NCBI GenBank assembly: GCA_937917475.1
Contig: CALDNF010000132.1
Coordinates: 1 to 20,183, forward strand
DNA length: 20,183 nucleotides
Direction: 5' to 3'
Source: an uncultured Faecalibacterium sp.
GTDB lineage: Bacteria > Bacillota > Clostridia > Oscillospirales > Ruminococcaceae
Part shown: piece after piece, positions 7,376 to 16,165 of the stretch
How the letters are laid out: each line of letters starts with the position of its first letter
Position numbering within the stretch: the first letter of the stretch is position 1
Made by a program: the position numbers and the translations under genes
The notes under the pieces: model-generated
What the model saw: the letters and a program-made list of their open reading frames with translations, nothing else
Database searches by the model: none
What the model was told of the DNA's origin: nothing

Positions 7376-7756
7376 TCAGACCTGAGCGTCCTGTGCTTCA
7401 TCTGCGGCTGCCAGACCGGCAATCACCAGATCCACACGGCTGACCGTGACATTGGTCATGTTCTGCACAGCGGTCTTGACATTCTCCTGCACCTTCTCAG
7501 CAACGGCAGGAACCTTTGCCCCAAAGGTGACCACGAGATGAAGGGTAATGGCTGCGGTGCCCTCCCGCATCTCCACAGTAACCGGGGCCTGCACATTGGC
7601 ACGCTCCAGCAGCTCTTTCACCTTGCGGTTCTGGCTGCCACAGGAAACTTCGGCCACACCTTCAACCTCAAGTGCAGCACAGCGGGCGATCTTGCCGATG
7701 ACCTCGGTAGAAATTTGCAGGCTTCCGCCTCTCAGATCCATGTTCTGTAAATCCAT
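7376..7756 (-). CDS. yqhY: Asp23/Gls24 family protein (YqhY-like)
   Basis: 126 residues. The Asp23/Gls24 (DUF322) fold is recognisable from ISTEVIGKIARCAALEVEGVAEV at about 15-37 (a region of 23 residues) and the C-terminal VQNMTNVTVSRVDLVIAGL stretch. In B. subtilis the homologue YqhY sits between accC and nusB and has been linked to control of acetyl-CoA carboxylase; here accBC are not adjacent. It has no signal peptide or membrane segment and is expected to be cytoplasmic. The ATG has GGAGG nine bases upstream. It is the first gene behind the sigma-A promoter at 7850-7878 and so appears to lead the housekeeping operon through nusB towards nadK. Confidence 0.9.
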   Translation of the reverse strand: MDLQNMDLRGGSLQISTEVIGKIARCAALEVEGVAEVSCGSQNRKVKELLERANVQAPVTVEMREGTAAITLHLVVTFGAKVPAVAEKVQENVKTAVQNMTNVTVSRVDLVIAGLAAADEAQDAQV

Positions 7757-7849
7757 TTCGATGGTCCTCCATCCAAAATGAGCGAGTGCCCATTTGATTT
7801 TCGTCTTGTCCTCACAGGGACATTCCCTGCTGCGAGTTGCTTTGGAATC

Positions 7850-7878
7850 ATTATACCATTTTTTCTGAGTTTATACAA
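7850..7878 (-). promoter_or_regulatory. Sigma-A promoter for yqhY-nusB operon
   Basis: On the minus strand, TTGTAT (-35, at 7873-7878) is followed by exactly 17 bases and a perfect TATAAT (-10, at 7850-7855). Transcription would begin near 7843, giving a leader of roughly 87 bases before yqhY. The -35 box begins only five bases after the spoIIIAH stop. No terminator separates the two operons, so sporulation transcripts could also read into yqhY. The rest of the 7757-7882 gap contains a small CAGGG/CCCTG inverted repeat and nothing else recognisable. Confidence 0.8.
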
Positions 7879-7882
7879 CACC

Positions 7883-8503
7883 TTACTTGACTTCCACTAC
7901 TGTGATATTTTGGGCACGCACGCTGCTCTTGCTCAAAACGATGTCCCGTATCTGCGCAACCTGTGCCGCTGTCAGGGCTTCGCCGCTGGTCATAACCGTC
8001 AGGTCAGCCCGGTCTGACTGCAAAAAACAGAGACAATCTGCAAAGCCTTTGGCACGCACCAGTGTTTCGATCTCATTCTCCGCATGGAGATCTTCCAGAT
8101 TTCCAGTCAGCTGCTGCGTATAGGTCTTTTTCTCTTCAGCCGAAAGAGAAGCCGATTTCAGTGTTTTCTGGATGGTATCCAGTGCCTCATCGTGGGCCTT
8201 TTCCCGCTTGAGGCGGGCTTCCTCAAAAAACTTTGAGCCGCTGTCGTTGGCCACACTGACCAGCTGCGCTTCCCCATAGTTTTTGTTGGTGCTGGATACG
8301 GCTTCCGCCTCGGTCATCAGGCCATCCGTAATGGCCGTAGGTGCCGCAGCCTCTTCGGTCACCCCGGCTGAGACCTGAACTGCTTCTGTCTCAAGCTCTG
8401 TCCCGGTGCGTGCATACTGCCAGTTAAGGTAGACCGCAACGACCAGTGCAGCCGCCAATGTGATTGCTGTTGCTCTGCGGGTGTTCTTTGAACCAACTCT
8501 CAT
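7883..8503 (-). CDS. spoIIIAH: Stage III sporulation protein AH
   Basis: 206 residues. SpoIIIAH is the mother-cell membrane protein that meets forespore SpoIIQ across the intermembrane space during engulfment. It has a short basic N terminus, one membrane anchor at about residues 12-26, a low-complexity linker, then the conserved helix FFEEARLKREKAHDEALDTI at about 92-111 and the YscJ/FliF-like ring-building domain to the C terminus. Two cysteines in the CLCF segment resemble other clostridial members. The ATG has AAAGGAGG upstream. It is the last gene of the eight-gene operon, 27 bases after spoIIIAG. Confidence 0.93.
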   Translation of the reverse strand: MRVGSKNTRRATAITLAAALVVAVYLNWQYARTGTELETEAVQVSAGVTEEAAAPTAITDGLMTEAEAVSSTNKNYGEAQLVSVANDSGSKFFEEARLKREKAHDEALDTIQKTLKSASLSAEEKKTYTQQLTGNLEDLHAENEIETLVRAKGFADCLCFLQSDRADLTVMTSGEALTAAQVAQIRDIVLSKSSVRAQNITVVEVK

Positions 8504-8530
8504 GGATAGTTCCTCCTTTGTATCAAGCAG

Positions 8531-9076
8531 TTATTCTTTCCGCTGCTCCACACAGATCCGGTTGGTGGAGAGATCCAGCAGTGCGCTGACCAGTTCTGTG
8601 ATCCGTGCTGCCACCCGGATATCTCCCCCGCCCTCGCACACAACGGCAGCCCCGCAGACCCGGGGCAGGTAGACTGTCTGTGCCAGCGCAGAGCCGTCAT
8701 CGAGCAAAACATGGGTCTGCTGGCTTTGGGTCTGTCCCGACTGCGTGTCCAACGCATAGACTGTCTCCTCTCCGTTTTCCAGCGTAAGCATCACGGTCGC
8801 CTTTCCGGCCCCCTGAATTTCCTCAATCAAGCCGGTCAGCTGCTGTTCCAGCTGCTCTTTATAGGCAGCTTCTTCCACAGCCCGGGAAACTTCTGCTGCC
8901 GGTTTTGTATCCGAAGTGCCCGCCGGGAAAAGCTCTGAAAGAAAGATCAGCAGCATGGCCGCAAGCCCGCACCCGATGGCGATCCTTGCCCGGCTTTTGG
9001 GGTCTGCGAACTTTTGCAGGATCGCAGTGCGGTCCACCGCAAAACGCAGGGTGCGCTTTTCCGCTTCGGCTTTCAT
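8531..9076 (-). CDS. spoIIIAG: Stage III sporulation protein AG
   Basis: 181 residues. SpoIIIAG forms a large ring in the space between mother cell and forespore in the feeding-tube complex. A single membrane segment lies at about residues 31-50, followed by a ring-building region and the family's C-terminal block around VCEGGGDIRVAARITELVSA (about 148-167) ending in NRICV. The start overlaps the spoIIIAF stop as ATGA, indicating translational coupling. It is a little shorter than B. subtilis SpoIIIAG, with no sign of damage. Confidence 0.93.
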   Translation of the reverse strand: MKAEAEKRTLRFAVDRTAILQKFADPKSRARIAIGCGLAAMLLIFLSELFPAGTSDTKPAAEVSRAVEEAAYKEQLEQQLTGLIEEIQGAGKATVMLTLENGEETVYALDTQSGQTQSQQTHVLLDDGSALAQTVYLPRVCGAAVVCEGGGDIRVAARITELVSALLDLSTNRICVEQRKE

Positions 9077-9555
9077 GGTTCTTCCTCCGCCCCCATTGTT
9101 TCTGTGACCATTTCCGGCAAAACACCGAGCTGTTCCTGCAAAAAATCCCGTATCTCAGCTTTTTCAGCTTCACCACAGTCCGAGGCGACACTGCATCGGA
9201 CAGTACCAGCCGTCCAGCCGGAAGTTGTCGATTGAAGCTCAACGGTGAGTGTTGCATCTTTTCCAAATCGGGTTCTGCACTGAGCTTCCAGCGTCCGCTC
9301 CAACTCCGCCGCCGTTTCCGACAGTACCGTGTCTTCCAGCGTACCAAAGCTTATGACGGAAGGCTCCGGGAGCGTAAGCTTTTGCGTAACCGCACGCAGG
9401 CTTGGAAATGTATGGAAAAAGGCTAGTAAAATATATACTCCTGCCACAGCTTTTATGCACGTCCGGGCCCAGCCCCGCTCTGTCAGGCAGACCAGCAGCT
9501 CTGCCCCGATGCTGGCAATGCAGAATACGGCCACTGCATGCGGGATGCTCTGCAC
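9073..9555 (-). CDS. spoIIIAF: Stage III sporulation protein AF
   Basis: 160 residues. Two N-terminal membrane segments (about 5-24 and 33-49) are followed by a soluble ring-building-type domain ending in EIRDFLQEQLGV, the normal SpoIIIAF layout. The start is GTG, directly abutting the spoIIIAE stop, with GGGAGGTG just upstream inside the end of spoIIIAE. This tight arrangement suggests coupled translation. It acts in the mother-cell membrane as part of the SpoIIIA channel. Confidence 0.88.
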   Translation of the reverse strand: MQSIPHAVAVFCIASIGAELLVCLTERGWARTCIKAVAGVYILLAFFHTFPSLRAVTQKLTLPEPSVISFGTLEDTVLSETAAELERTLEAQCRTRFGKDATLTVELQSTTSGWTAGTVRCSVASDCGEAEKAEIRDFLQEQLGVLPEMVTETMGAEEEP

Positions 9556-10557
9556 TCACCCACCTCCCATTCCAAACAAAAGGATGGTACCGAAAATCGA
9601 AAAGCCAAAAAACAGCACCGTTGCCGCTGCCATACAGCGGACCGCTTGTTCCAGACAGGACATCAGCCGCTGACACCGGCCTAAGCCAGTGAACGAACAC
9701 AACAGCTCACACCCCATCAAAAACAAAAGCCGGACCAGAATGCTGAGATAAAACGGAACAAACTCTGCCGCCAGAAAAAGCACCGCTGCAATACCAAGGC
9801 CGCTTTTCAAAAGCTGTACCGCTGCTAAAATCGTCTCGGATGCATCGCTGAGCGTCTGCCCTACAATGGGCACCGCCCCCAGCATCAGCTGTCCGGCACG
9901 GAGAGTTGAGCGGTCCAGCTGCAAAGCTGCGACCCGCTGCAGCCCCAGCAGAAGAAGCAACGCTTTTCCCGCCCAGAGCAGCCCCTGTGAAAGCAGCTGC
10001 CCGGCTGTACGGCAGAAACCTGCAAGGCTCTCTTCACTGCTGATACAGCAGGTGATGGTCAGAGCCAGATAACATTCCATCACCGGTGGAAGAAAAGCTG
10101 TAAGCAGCTGCGCAATCCCGCAGAGAGCCAGCAGAAAGAATCCGCCCGCACTGCTCCCGGCGGCAGTCTCGCCTCCCATGGTCAGCACACCTGCATAAAC
10201 AGGCAGAAAGCCCATCAGAAATTGCTGCCATCCGCCCAGCTTTTCACAGAAACAGGACGAGAAATCTGCAAGATTTTTCCAGACTAACATTCCACATCCG
10301 GACACGGCCAGAAGTTCCATCAATCCATGGTCCAGCTGTTCCGCCAAAAGGGTAGCTAAAACTGCGGTGAGCAGTAAAAACAGCAGCACCGATGCACATC
10401 CGTTCAGAGTTTCCCGCACCAGCTGCGCAAGAGAAGCGGGCAGAAAACTCTTCAGCACTGCAAAGGGGTCCTGTGTCAGGGCATCCAGCCCCACCGGGCT
10501 TTGTTCCAAGTATGGTCCCCACACCGAGCGGCCCGGCAGAAGTTCCAATCCGTTCAT
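9556..10557 (-). CDS. spoIIIAE: Stage III sporulation protein AE (short form)
   Basis: 333 residues, a polytopic membrane protein forming the predicted channel core of the SpoIIIA complex. Multiple hydrophobic segments run from about residue 50 to the end. Family blocks include LPVYAGVLTMGGETAAGS, the QLDRSTLRAGQLMLGAVPIVGQTLSDASETI region and the LLKSGLGI segment. The ATG at 10555-10557 overlaps the spoIIIAD stop as ATGA with GGAG nine bases upstream; another ATG five codons earlier is possible. B. subtilis SpoIIIAE is near 400 residues with an N-terminal signal-like segment and extracytoplasmic part. Here about 60 residues are missing at that end, and the upstream in-frame translation does not supply a signal peptide. 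Confidence 0.9.
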   Translation of the reverse strand: MNGLELLPGRSVWGPYLEQSPVGLDALTQDPFAVLKSFLPASLAQLVRETLNGCASVLLFLLLTAVLATLLAEQLDHGLMELLAVSGCGMLVWKNLADFSSCFCEKLGGWQQFLMGFLPVYAGVLTMGGETAAGSSAGGFFLLALCGIAQLLTAFLPPVMECYLALTITCCISSEESLAGFCRTAGQLLSQGLLWAGKALLLLLGLQRVAALQLDRSTLRAGQLMLGAVPIVGQTLSDASETILAAVQLLKSGLGIAAVLFLAAEFVPFYLSILVRLLFLMGCELLCSFTGLGRCQRLMSCLEQAVRCMAAATVLFFGFSIFGTILLFGMGGG

Positions 10558-10937
10558 CCCGCAATACTCCATATTCTCTGTCCGATCTCTTCCAGCAATG
10601 GCCATGCGGCCGCCAAAATCAGGCAGCGGCCCGCAAAGCCTGCACACCATGCCAGCGACTCTGCCCCTGCTTCCTCGCAGAGGGTGCGGGTATAGTCTGT
10701 CAGCAGAGCGATGCCGGTACAGCGCAGCAGGCAGGAAAAGCTCTCGCCGCCCGCCTGCTGTTCCAGCCGCCGCAATCCCAGCAAAAGGGTCTGCGCCGCT
10801 GTTCGGAGCCGGAACATCAGAACCAGCACCGCCCCTGCCGAGAGCAGCAGTGCAAAAGCCGGAGCCCGGCTGCGCAGCAGCACCCCTAACACCGCCGCCA
10901 GTAAAAGCAGCCCCAGGACCGGCCCTGCCCCGCTCAT
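10554..10937 (-). CDS. spoIIIAD: Stage III sporulation protein AD
   Basis: 127 residues, the normal size. It is a small membrane protein with hydrophobic segments at about 6-21, 27-42 and near 100-112. The conserved part GIALLTDYTRTLCEEAGAES at about 75-94 and the following GRCLILAAAWPLLEEI identify SpoIIIAD. Both ends overlap neighbouring genes by four bases (ATGA), so it is locked into the spoIIIAC-AD-AE translational unit. Confidence 0.93.
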   Translation of the reverse strand: MSGAGPVLGLLLLAAVLGVLLRSRAPAFALLLSAGAVLVLMFRLRTAAQTLLLGLRRLEQQAGGESFSCLLRCTGIALLTDYTRTLCEEAGAESLAWCAGFAGRCLILAAAWPLLEEIGQRIWSIAG

Positions 10938-11128
10938 AGTCCAAACAGGGACTGGATGGTCACAAACAAGATGCTGATCTGCTTGACCAGGATCGACAGC
11001 ACGACCACCAGCCCGGCCAGCGTGGTCATCATAGCCTGATCCTCTCTTCCGGAGCGGATCAGCAGCTGGTTGAGTACCGCAACAATGATCCCGATGGCAG
11101 CAATTTTAAAGATCAGGTCGATCTCCAT
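10934..11128 (-). CDS. spoIIIAC: Stage III sporulation protein AC
   Basis: 64 residues with two membrane segments (about 5-24 and 35-58), exactly the SpoIIIAC pattern. The loop SGREDQAMMTTLAGLVVVL matches the family's conserved region. The ATG has GGAGGAAAC upstream. It follows spoIIIAB by 27 bases, the widest gap in the first half of the operon, and overlaps spoIIIAD by four bases. Confidence 0.94.
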   Translation of the reverse strand: MEIDLIFKIAAIGIIVAVLNQLLIRSGREDQAMMTTLAGLVVVLSILVKQISILFVTIQSLFGL

Positions 11129-11155
11129 CCGGTTTCCTCCCTTTTCAAATCTCTG

Positions 11156-11620
11156 TCACCAGAGCAGAATCGCCACCGCCAATCCAGCCCCCAGCCCTAG
11201 CTTATGGGCAAGTTCCAATGTAGTTCGTGCTGTCTGCTGTGCCTGCCGGAAGTATTCTTCCAACTGCTGGATACAAAGTTCCAGCTGTGCACATTCCTGC
11301 ACCGCTCCCAGACGTCCCATCCCTGCCATACACTCCCGGAAGCACTCTGCTTCCGGATGGAGAAACGATGCCGGAGGCGGCAGCTGACGCAGAGCCGTAA
11401 TGTCGGGCATTTCCTGCACCATTCCCTCCCGCAGGAGAGTCTGGTAAAGCTGGTTCAGGTCCGTTCGGCGGCAGGTGATCTCCTGTTGGATGCGCCGCAG
11501 AAGCCGCAGGGTATCCGAGAGATCGTTTAGATGCCTGCGGGTGCGCTGTGCGGCAAAATCTCCGGCAAACCACCCGCAGCCGATCCAAAGGCAGCCGCCT
11601 GCCCAGCGCAGAATATTCAC
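11156..11620 (-). CDS. spoIIIAB: Stage III sporulation protein AB
   Basis: 154 residues. One N-terminal hydrophobic segment (about 3-18) and one C-terminal (about 138-153, GLGAGLAVAILLW) enclose a helical region, as expected for SpoIIIAB, which resembles type II secretion/pilus assembly GspF-like proteins. The heptad-like LSDTLRLLRRIQQEI at about 31-45 is the conserved family signature. The GTG at 11618-11620 overlaps the spoIIIAA stop as GTGA with AGGAGGT eight bases upstream. A longer in-frame reading would extend 27 residues into spoIIIAA without support. Confidence 0.92.
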   Translation of the reverse strand: MNILRWAGGCLWIGCGWFAGDFAAQRTRRHLNDLSDTLRLLRRIQQEITCRRTDLNQLYQTLLREGMVQEMPDITALRQLPPPASFLHPEAECFRECMAGMGRLGAVQECAQLELCIQQLEEYFRQAQQTARTTLELAHKLGLGAGLAVAILLW

Positions 11621-12528
11621 AGTACCCGCACCTCCTGCACCCGGCCCGGTGTGAACCGGCCTCTTAGCAGAACCATGGCCCGCAGCCCTCCGCAGTTCCA
11701 AAGAGCTTGTACCTGCGGGCGGCGGGCAGCTTCTTCCAAGGATGCGGCGTGGAGGGTCGCTATAAAATCCACTCCGGCAAACAGCCCCTGCTGCAAGGCT
11801 GAAACTTCTTCTATCCCGCCCAGCTCGTCCAGCAGAAGCACCCGGGGTGAAAGAGTCCGCAGTGCCATCTGAACTGCTTCTGCTTTGGGCAGGCCGGAAA
11901 TCACATCCAGCGGCAGCGTTTTTTTATTTTTGAGAAAGCCGCTGCTTTCTTCCGGGAAAAGCTCTCCCCGCTCATCGATCACGGATACAGCTTCCTGCCG
12001 GGCCGCAAAGTATGCCGCAATGCTCCGCAGTAACGTTGTTTTGCCGCTGTCCGGTTCGCCCACCACAAGCAGCCCGGTAAAGTGTTCCTTTAATAGAGCC
12101 AAAAGGTCCGGCGGAAGAGGCACCATCCTTTCCCGTGCGATCCGGAGATTGACAGAACGAACCGTCTGCAAAAGATTTCCCTGATCCGGATGCCGCAGAT
12201 AGGTTCCACCAAGGCCCGCCCGGCACCCGCCGGGAAGCCGGACATACCCCTGTGCGATCTCTTCCTGATGGCTGTGGACTGACCCGCCGCAGAGGGTGAA
12301 CAACACCTCGTCCATCTGTGCCTGTGTCAGTACCAGTTCCCGCAGCGATTCCGGAACTTCCGGGATGGCTGCCGCCGGGGTCTGCTTTCCATTCAGGGTC
12401 AGCACAAGACCACAGCCTGTCCGCAGCCGGATCTCGTGGACCCGCTCTGCCACTGCCGTTGGCAGCTGAGAAAGCGGATATGCCAGCCAGGAAGGCAGGG
12501 TGTCGGCCGCTTTATAATACTCGTCCAT
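11617..12528 (-). CDS. spoIIIAA: Stage III sporulation protein AA (ATPase)
   Basis: 303 residues. This is the secretion-type AAA ATPase thought to energise the SpoIIIA channel from the mother-cell cytoplasm. The Walker A motif is GEPDSGKTT at 157-165 and the Walker B is LLLDELGG at 231-238, preceded by VSVIDERGEL at 181-190. Most homologues read GPPGSGKTT at Walker A; the Glu and Asp here are non-standard, but the essential GKT core is kept. The ATG has GGAAGGAG upstream. It is the first gene of the operon and lies 151 bases from ligA, beyond a terminator. Confidence 0.95.
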   Translation of the reverse strand: MDEYYKAADTLPSWLAYPLSQLPTAVAERVHEIRLRTGCGLVLTLNGKQTPAAAIPEVPESLRELVLTQAQMDEVLFTLCGGSVHSHQEEIAQGYVRLPGGCRAGLGGTYLRHPDQGNLLQTVRSVNLRIARERMVPLPPDLLALLKEHFTGLLVVGEPDSGKTTLLRSIAAYFAARQEAVSVIDERGELFPEESSGFLKNKKTLPLDVISGLPKAEAVQMALRTLSPRVLLLDELGGIEEVSALQQGLFAGVDFIATLHAASLEEAARRPQVQALWNCGGLRAMVLLRGRFTPGRVQEVRVL

Positions 12529-12572
12529 TTTTGCTTCTCCTTCCGTTGCATCGTTTTTCTGCTTCTGTCATT

Positions 12573-12601
12573 ACCATACGCTGCGGTGCACCGGAATAGA
12601 A
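12573..12601 (-). promoter_or_regulatory. Weak sigma-E-like promoter candidate for spoIIIA operon
   Basis: On the minus strand, TTCTATT (12595-12601) is followed by 14 bases and CGTATGGT (12573-12580). Compared with the B. subtilis sigma-E pattern (KMATATT, about 14 bases, CATACAHT), five of seven and four of eight positions match. It lies between the ligA terminator and spoIIIAA, which is where a sigma-E promoter is expected. The match is weak, and it is proposed mainly from spacing and position. Confidence 0.3.
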
Positions 12602-12611
12602 CACGGCCGTC

Positions 12612-12653
12612 AAAAAAAGCCCACAGAACAAGCCATGGGCCTGCCCTGTGGGC
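12612..12653 (-). terminator. Intrinsic terminator after ligA
   Basis: In the minus-strand transcript GCCCACAG pairs with CTGTGGGC (12646-12653 with 12619-12626) around a 19-base loop that holds its own GCC/GGC mini-stem. It is followed at once by seven U (12612-12618). It lies 27 bases after the ligA stop and ends that transcript before spoIIIAA. Confidence 0.9.
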
Positions 12654-12680
12654 GAAATGATTTTCTTTTGTTGTCCGGGG

Positions 12681-14681
<2,001 letters not shown>

Positions 14682-14699
<18 letters not shown>

Positions 14700-15800
14700 A
14701 GATAGTATACCACACGATGCTTCTTTTTTCAAAGTCCCAGAGCAGGCAGAACACTGTGCAAGCAAATTTGTCAGCTGTGCCGCTGCAAGGCAGCATACTA
14801 CAAAGACCAAAAAGGCACAGTCGGGCGGGATTCGGCGCAGGATAATGACCTTTTCTTGAGAAAAAGCCGCCGTCATCCGCTCCCCCGCCGGAACGAGCAG
14901 ACTAAAAAACGCCAGCGAAAGAGGCAGATGAAGCACCCGGGCCCGAAAAAGCGGGCGAAGCGTCATCTCCGGCGGACAGATGGTGCGGACCTGCAGCAGC
15001 ACCGAAAGCCCCTGCAAACTGAGGGCGGCGCAGCAAAGAGTACTGCCCCACAATCCCGTGCGGGATGCAAGGTCGCAGCCGGAACAGACTTCCAGCAGTA
15101 TCGCACCCAAAAGTGCTGCCCCCGGCGGAAACACTGCACCAAGGCCCGTTGCCAGCATCCGGAAATAAAGCACAAAACCGCACAATTTCAGATACGTCAT
15201 TGTAGAGTCTGCAACGATCCGATCCAGCCGGACCGGCGCAGCAGGAGTATTTTTTTCTGTCCCGGATCTGCCTTTACAGGGGCAAAGCCTTGCAAGCACC
15301 GCCGCCGAGAGATACCCGGCCAGTACCTGCGCCGCAAACAGGCAGGCCCCAAGTTCCCGGCTGCCCAAAAGATGCTGGCCCACCGTCAAAATCACGAAAG
15401 ATGGGCCGGAACAGACGCAGGCCGGAAGCAGCGTATCGGCCTGTTCTGCCGTCAGCTGTCCGGTTTGCACCGCTTGCGCTGCCGCATGAGCTGCCGGGGC
15501 AAACCCGCCCAGAAAGCCGATGAGCAGCACCCGGGCGGCGCAGGCGGTACACTTGCCCAAGCCCATCAACCGGACGGCTGGCCGGAACGGAAGACCCAGC
15601 AGCTCCCCAGCCGGGCAGCGGATGAGCAGAGCCGATACCACCAGAAAGGGAGCCAGTGAAAGCATCAGCGGCCCGGAACAGAGGGCAAGTCCTTCCTGCA
15701 ATGCCTGTGCGCAGGCCTGCGGAGCCGCAAAGGGCAGCAGACCGGTAAAACAGGCCAGCACAAAAAGCAGAAATGCCGAGATTTTCTCCCTGAGATTCAT
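14682..15800 (-). CDS. ylbJ: Sporulation integral membrane protein YlbJ-like
   Basis: 372 residues, mostly membrane segments, of the nucleoside-recognition (Gate) domain group to which YlbJ belongs. YlbJ in B. subtilis is a sigma-E-controlled protein needed for spore cortex/heat resistance. The conserved half-repeat regions are visible as LIGFLGGFAPAAHA (about 95-108) and CVCSGPSFVILTVG (about 128-141). The first lacks the SGYP-type motif of canonical YlbJ, so this is a diverged member. The ATG at 15798-15800 has CGGAGGG eight bases upstream; an ATG seven codons earlier sits inside the predicted promoter -10 and has no ribosome site. The neighbours yqfC-yqfD and spoIIIA support a sporulation role. 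Confidence 0.8.
14704..14732 (-). promoter_or_regulatory. Sigma-A promoter for ligA inside the end of ylbJ
   Basis: On the minus strand TTGAAA (14727-14732), a 17-base spacer and TATACT (14704-14709) make a near-consensus housekeeping promoter. Transcription would start near 14697, about 20-30 bases before ligA. It lets ligA be expressed in growing cells independently of the sporulation gene ylbJ upstream. Confidence 0.72.
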
Positions 15801-15826
15801 ACGCACACCCTCCGGTTCCATATATA
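15797..15826 (+). promoter_or_regulatory. Tentative sigma-E-like promoter for yqfC-yqfD
   Basis: TCATACG (15797-15803), 15 bases, then CATATATA (15819-15826). The -10 matches six of eight sigma-E consensus positions and the -35 five of seven. It shares the palindrome CATATATATG with the divergent ylbJ promoter. It would give a leader of about 35 bases before the yqfC GTG. Confidence 0.35.
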
Positions 15827-15849
15827 TGTAACGTTCGGGGAAAATTTGC
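15821..15849 (-). promoter_or_regulatory. Sigma-E-like promoter for ylbJ
   Basis: On the minus strand GCAAATT (15843-15849) is followed by 14 bases and CATATATA (15821-15828). Six of seven -35 positions and six of eight -10 positions agree with the B. subtilis sigma-E pattern. The predicted start near 15814 lies just before the ylbJ ribosome site and supports the downstream ATG at 15800. Confidence 0.5.
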
Positions 15850-15866
15850 GCATGGGAGGGAGCGGT

Positions 15867-16154
15867 GTGACAAAGAGATCTGAGAACCGGCCCTCACCCA
15901 TGAGGTGGCTCCAACGGTTGTTCCGTCAGCCGCCCAACGGTTTTTATGGACAGCCCTGCATTTATTGGCGGGGAAAAACGCTGGAAGTAGAGCACTTCCG
16001 ACGCATCCGCACCTACAGCGAGGAAAAGCTCTGTCTGGAGCTTGGGCGCAGAACTCTGACCATCTACGGCGATGGGCTTCGGATCGAAACGCTGGGGGCT
16101 CACCGGATCACCCTGCGTGGCGAGATCCTCCGCACCGATTTTTCAGACGAATGA
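15867..16154 (+). CDS. yqfC: Sporulation protein YqfC
   Basis: 95 residues, the usual YqfC/YabP-family length. After a basic, arginine-rich N terminus, the family's beta-rich core is visible: CIYWRGKTLEVEHFRRIRTY, then LCLELGRRTLTIYGDGLRIE and RITLRGEILRTDF, a pattern of short strands ending in a gene-family-typical GEI motif. Its biochemical role is unknown; in Bacillus it is expressed under sigma-E. The GTG at 15867 has GGGAGGG six bases upstream. In-frame TTG (15846) and ATG (15852) starts are possible but lack a ribosome site. It is divergent from ylbJ and followed 11 bases later by yqfD. Confidence 0.87.
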   Translation: MTKRSENRPSPMRWLQRLFRQPPNGFYGQPCIYWRGKTLEVEHFRRIRTYSEEKLCLELGRRTLTIYGDGLRIETLGAHRITLRGEILRTDFSDE

Positions 16155-16165
16155 GGGAGAAACGA

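Noticed and set aside
10558..10944. Upstream extension of spoIIIAE through spoIIIAD
   Set aside because: The extra 129 residues are a frame-shifted reading of spoIIIAD, low in family similarity; the ATGA-coupled start is better supported.
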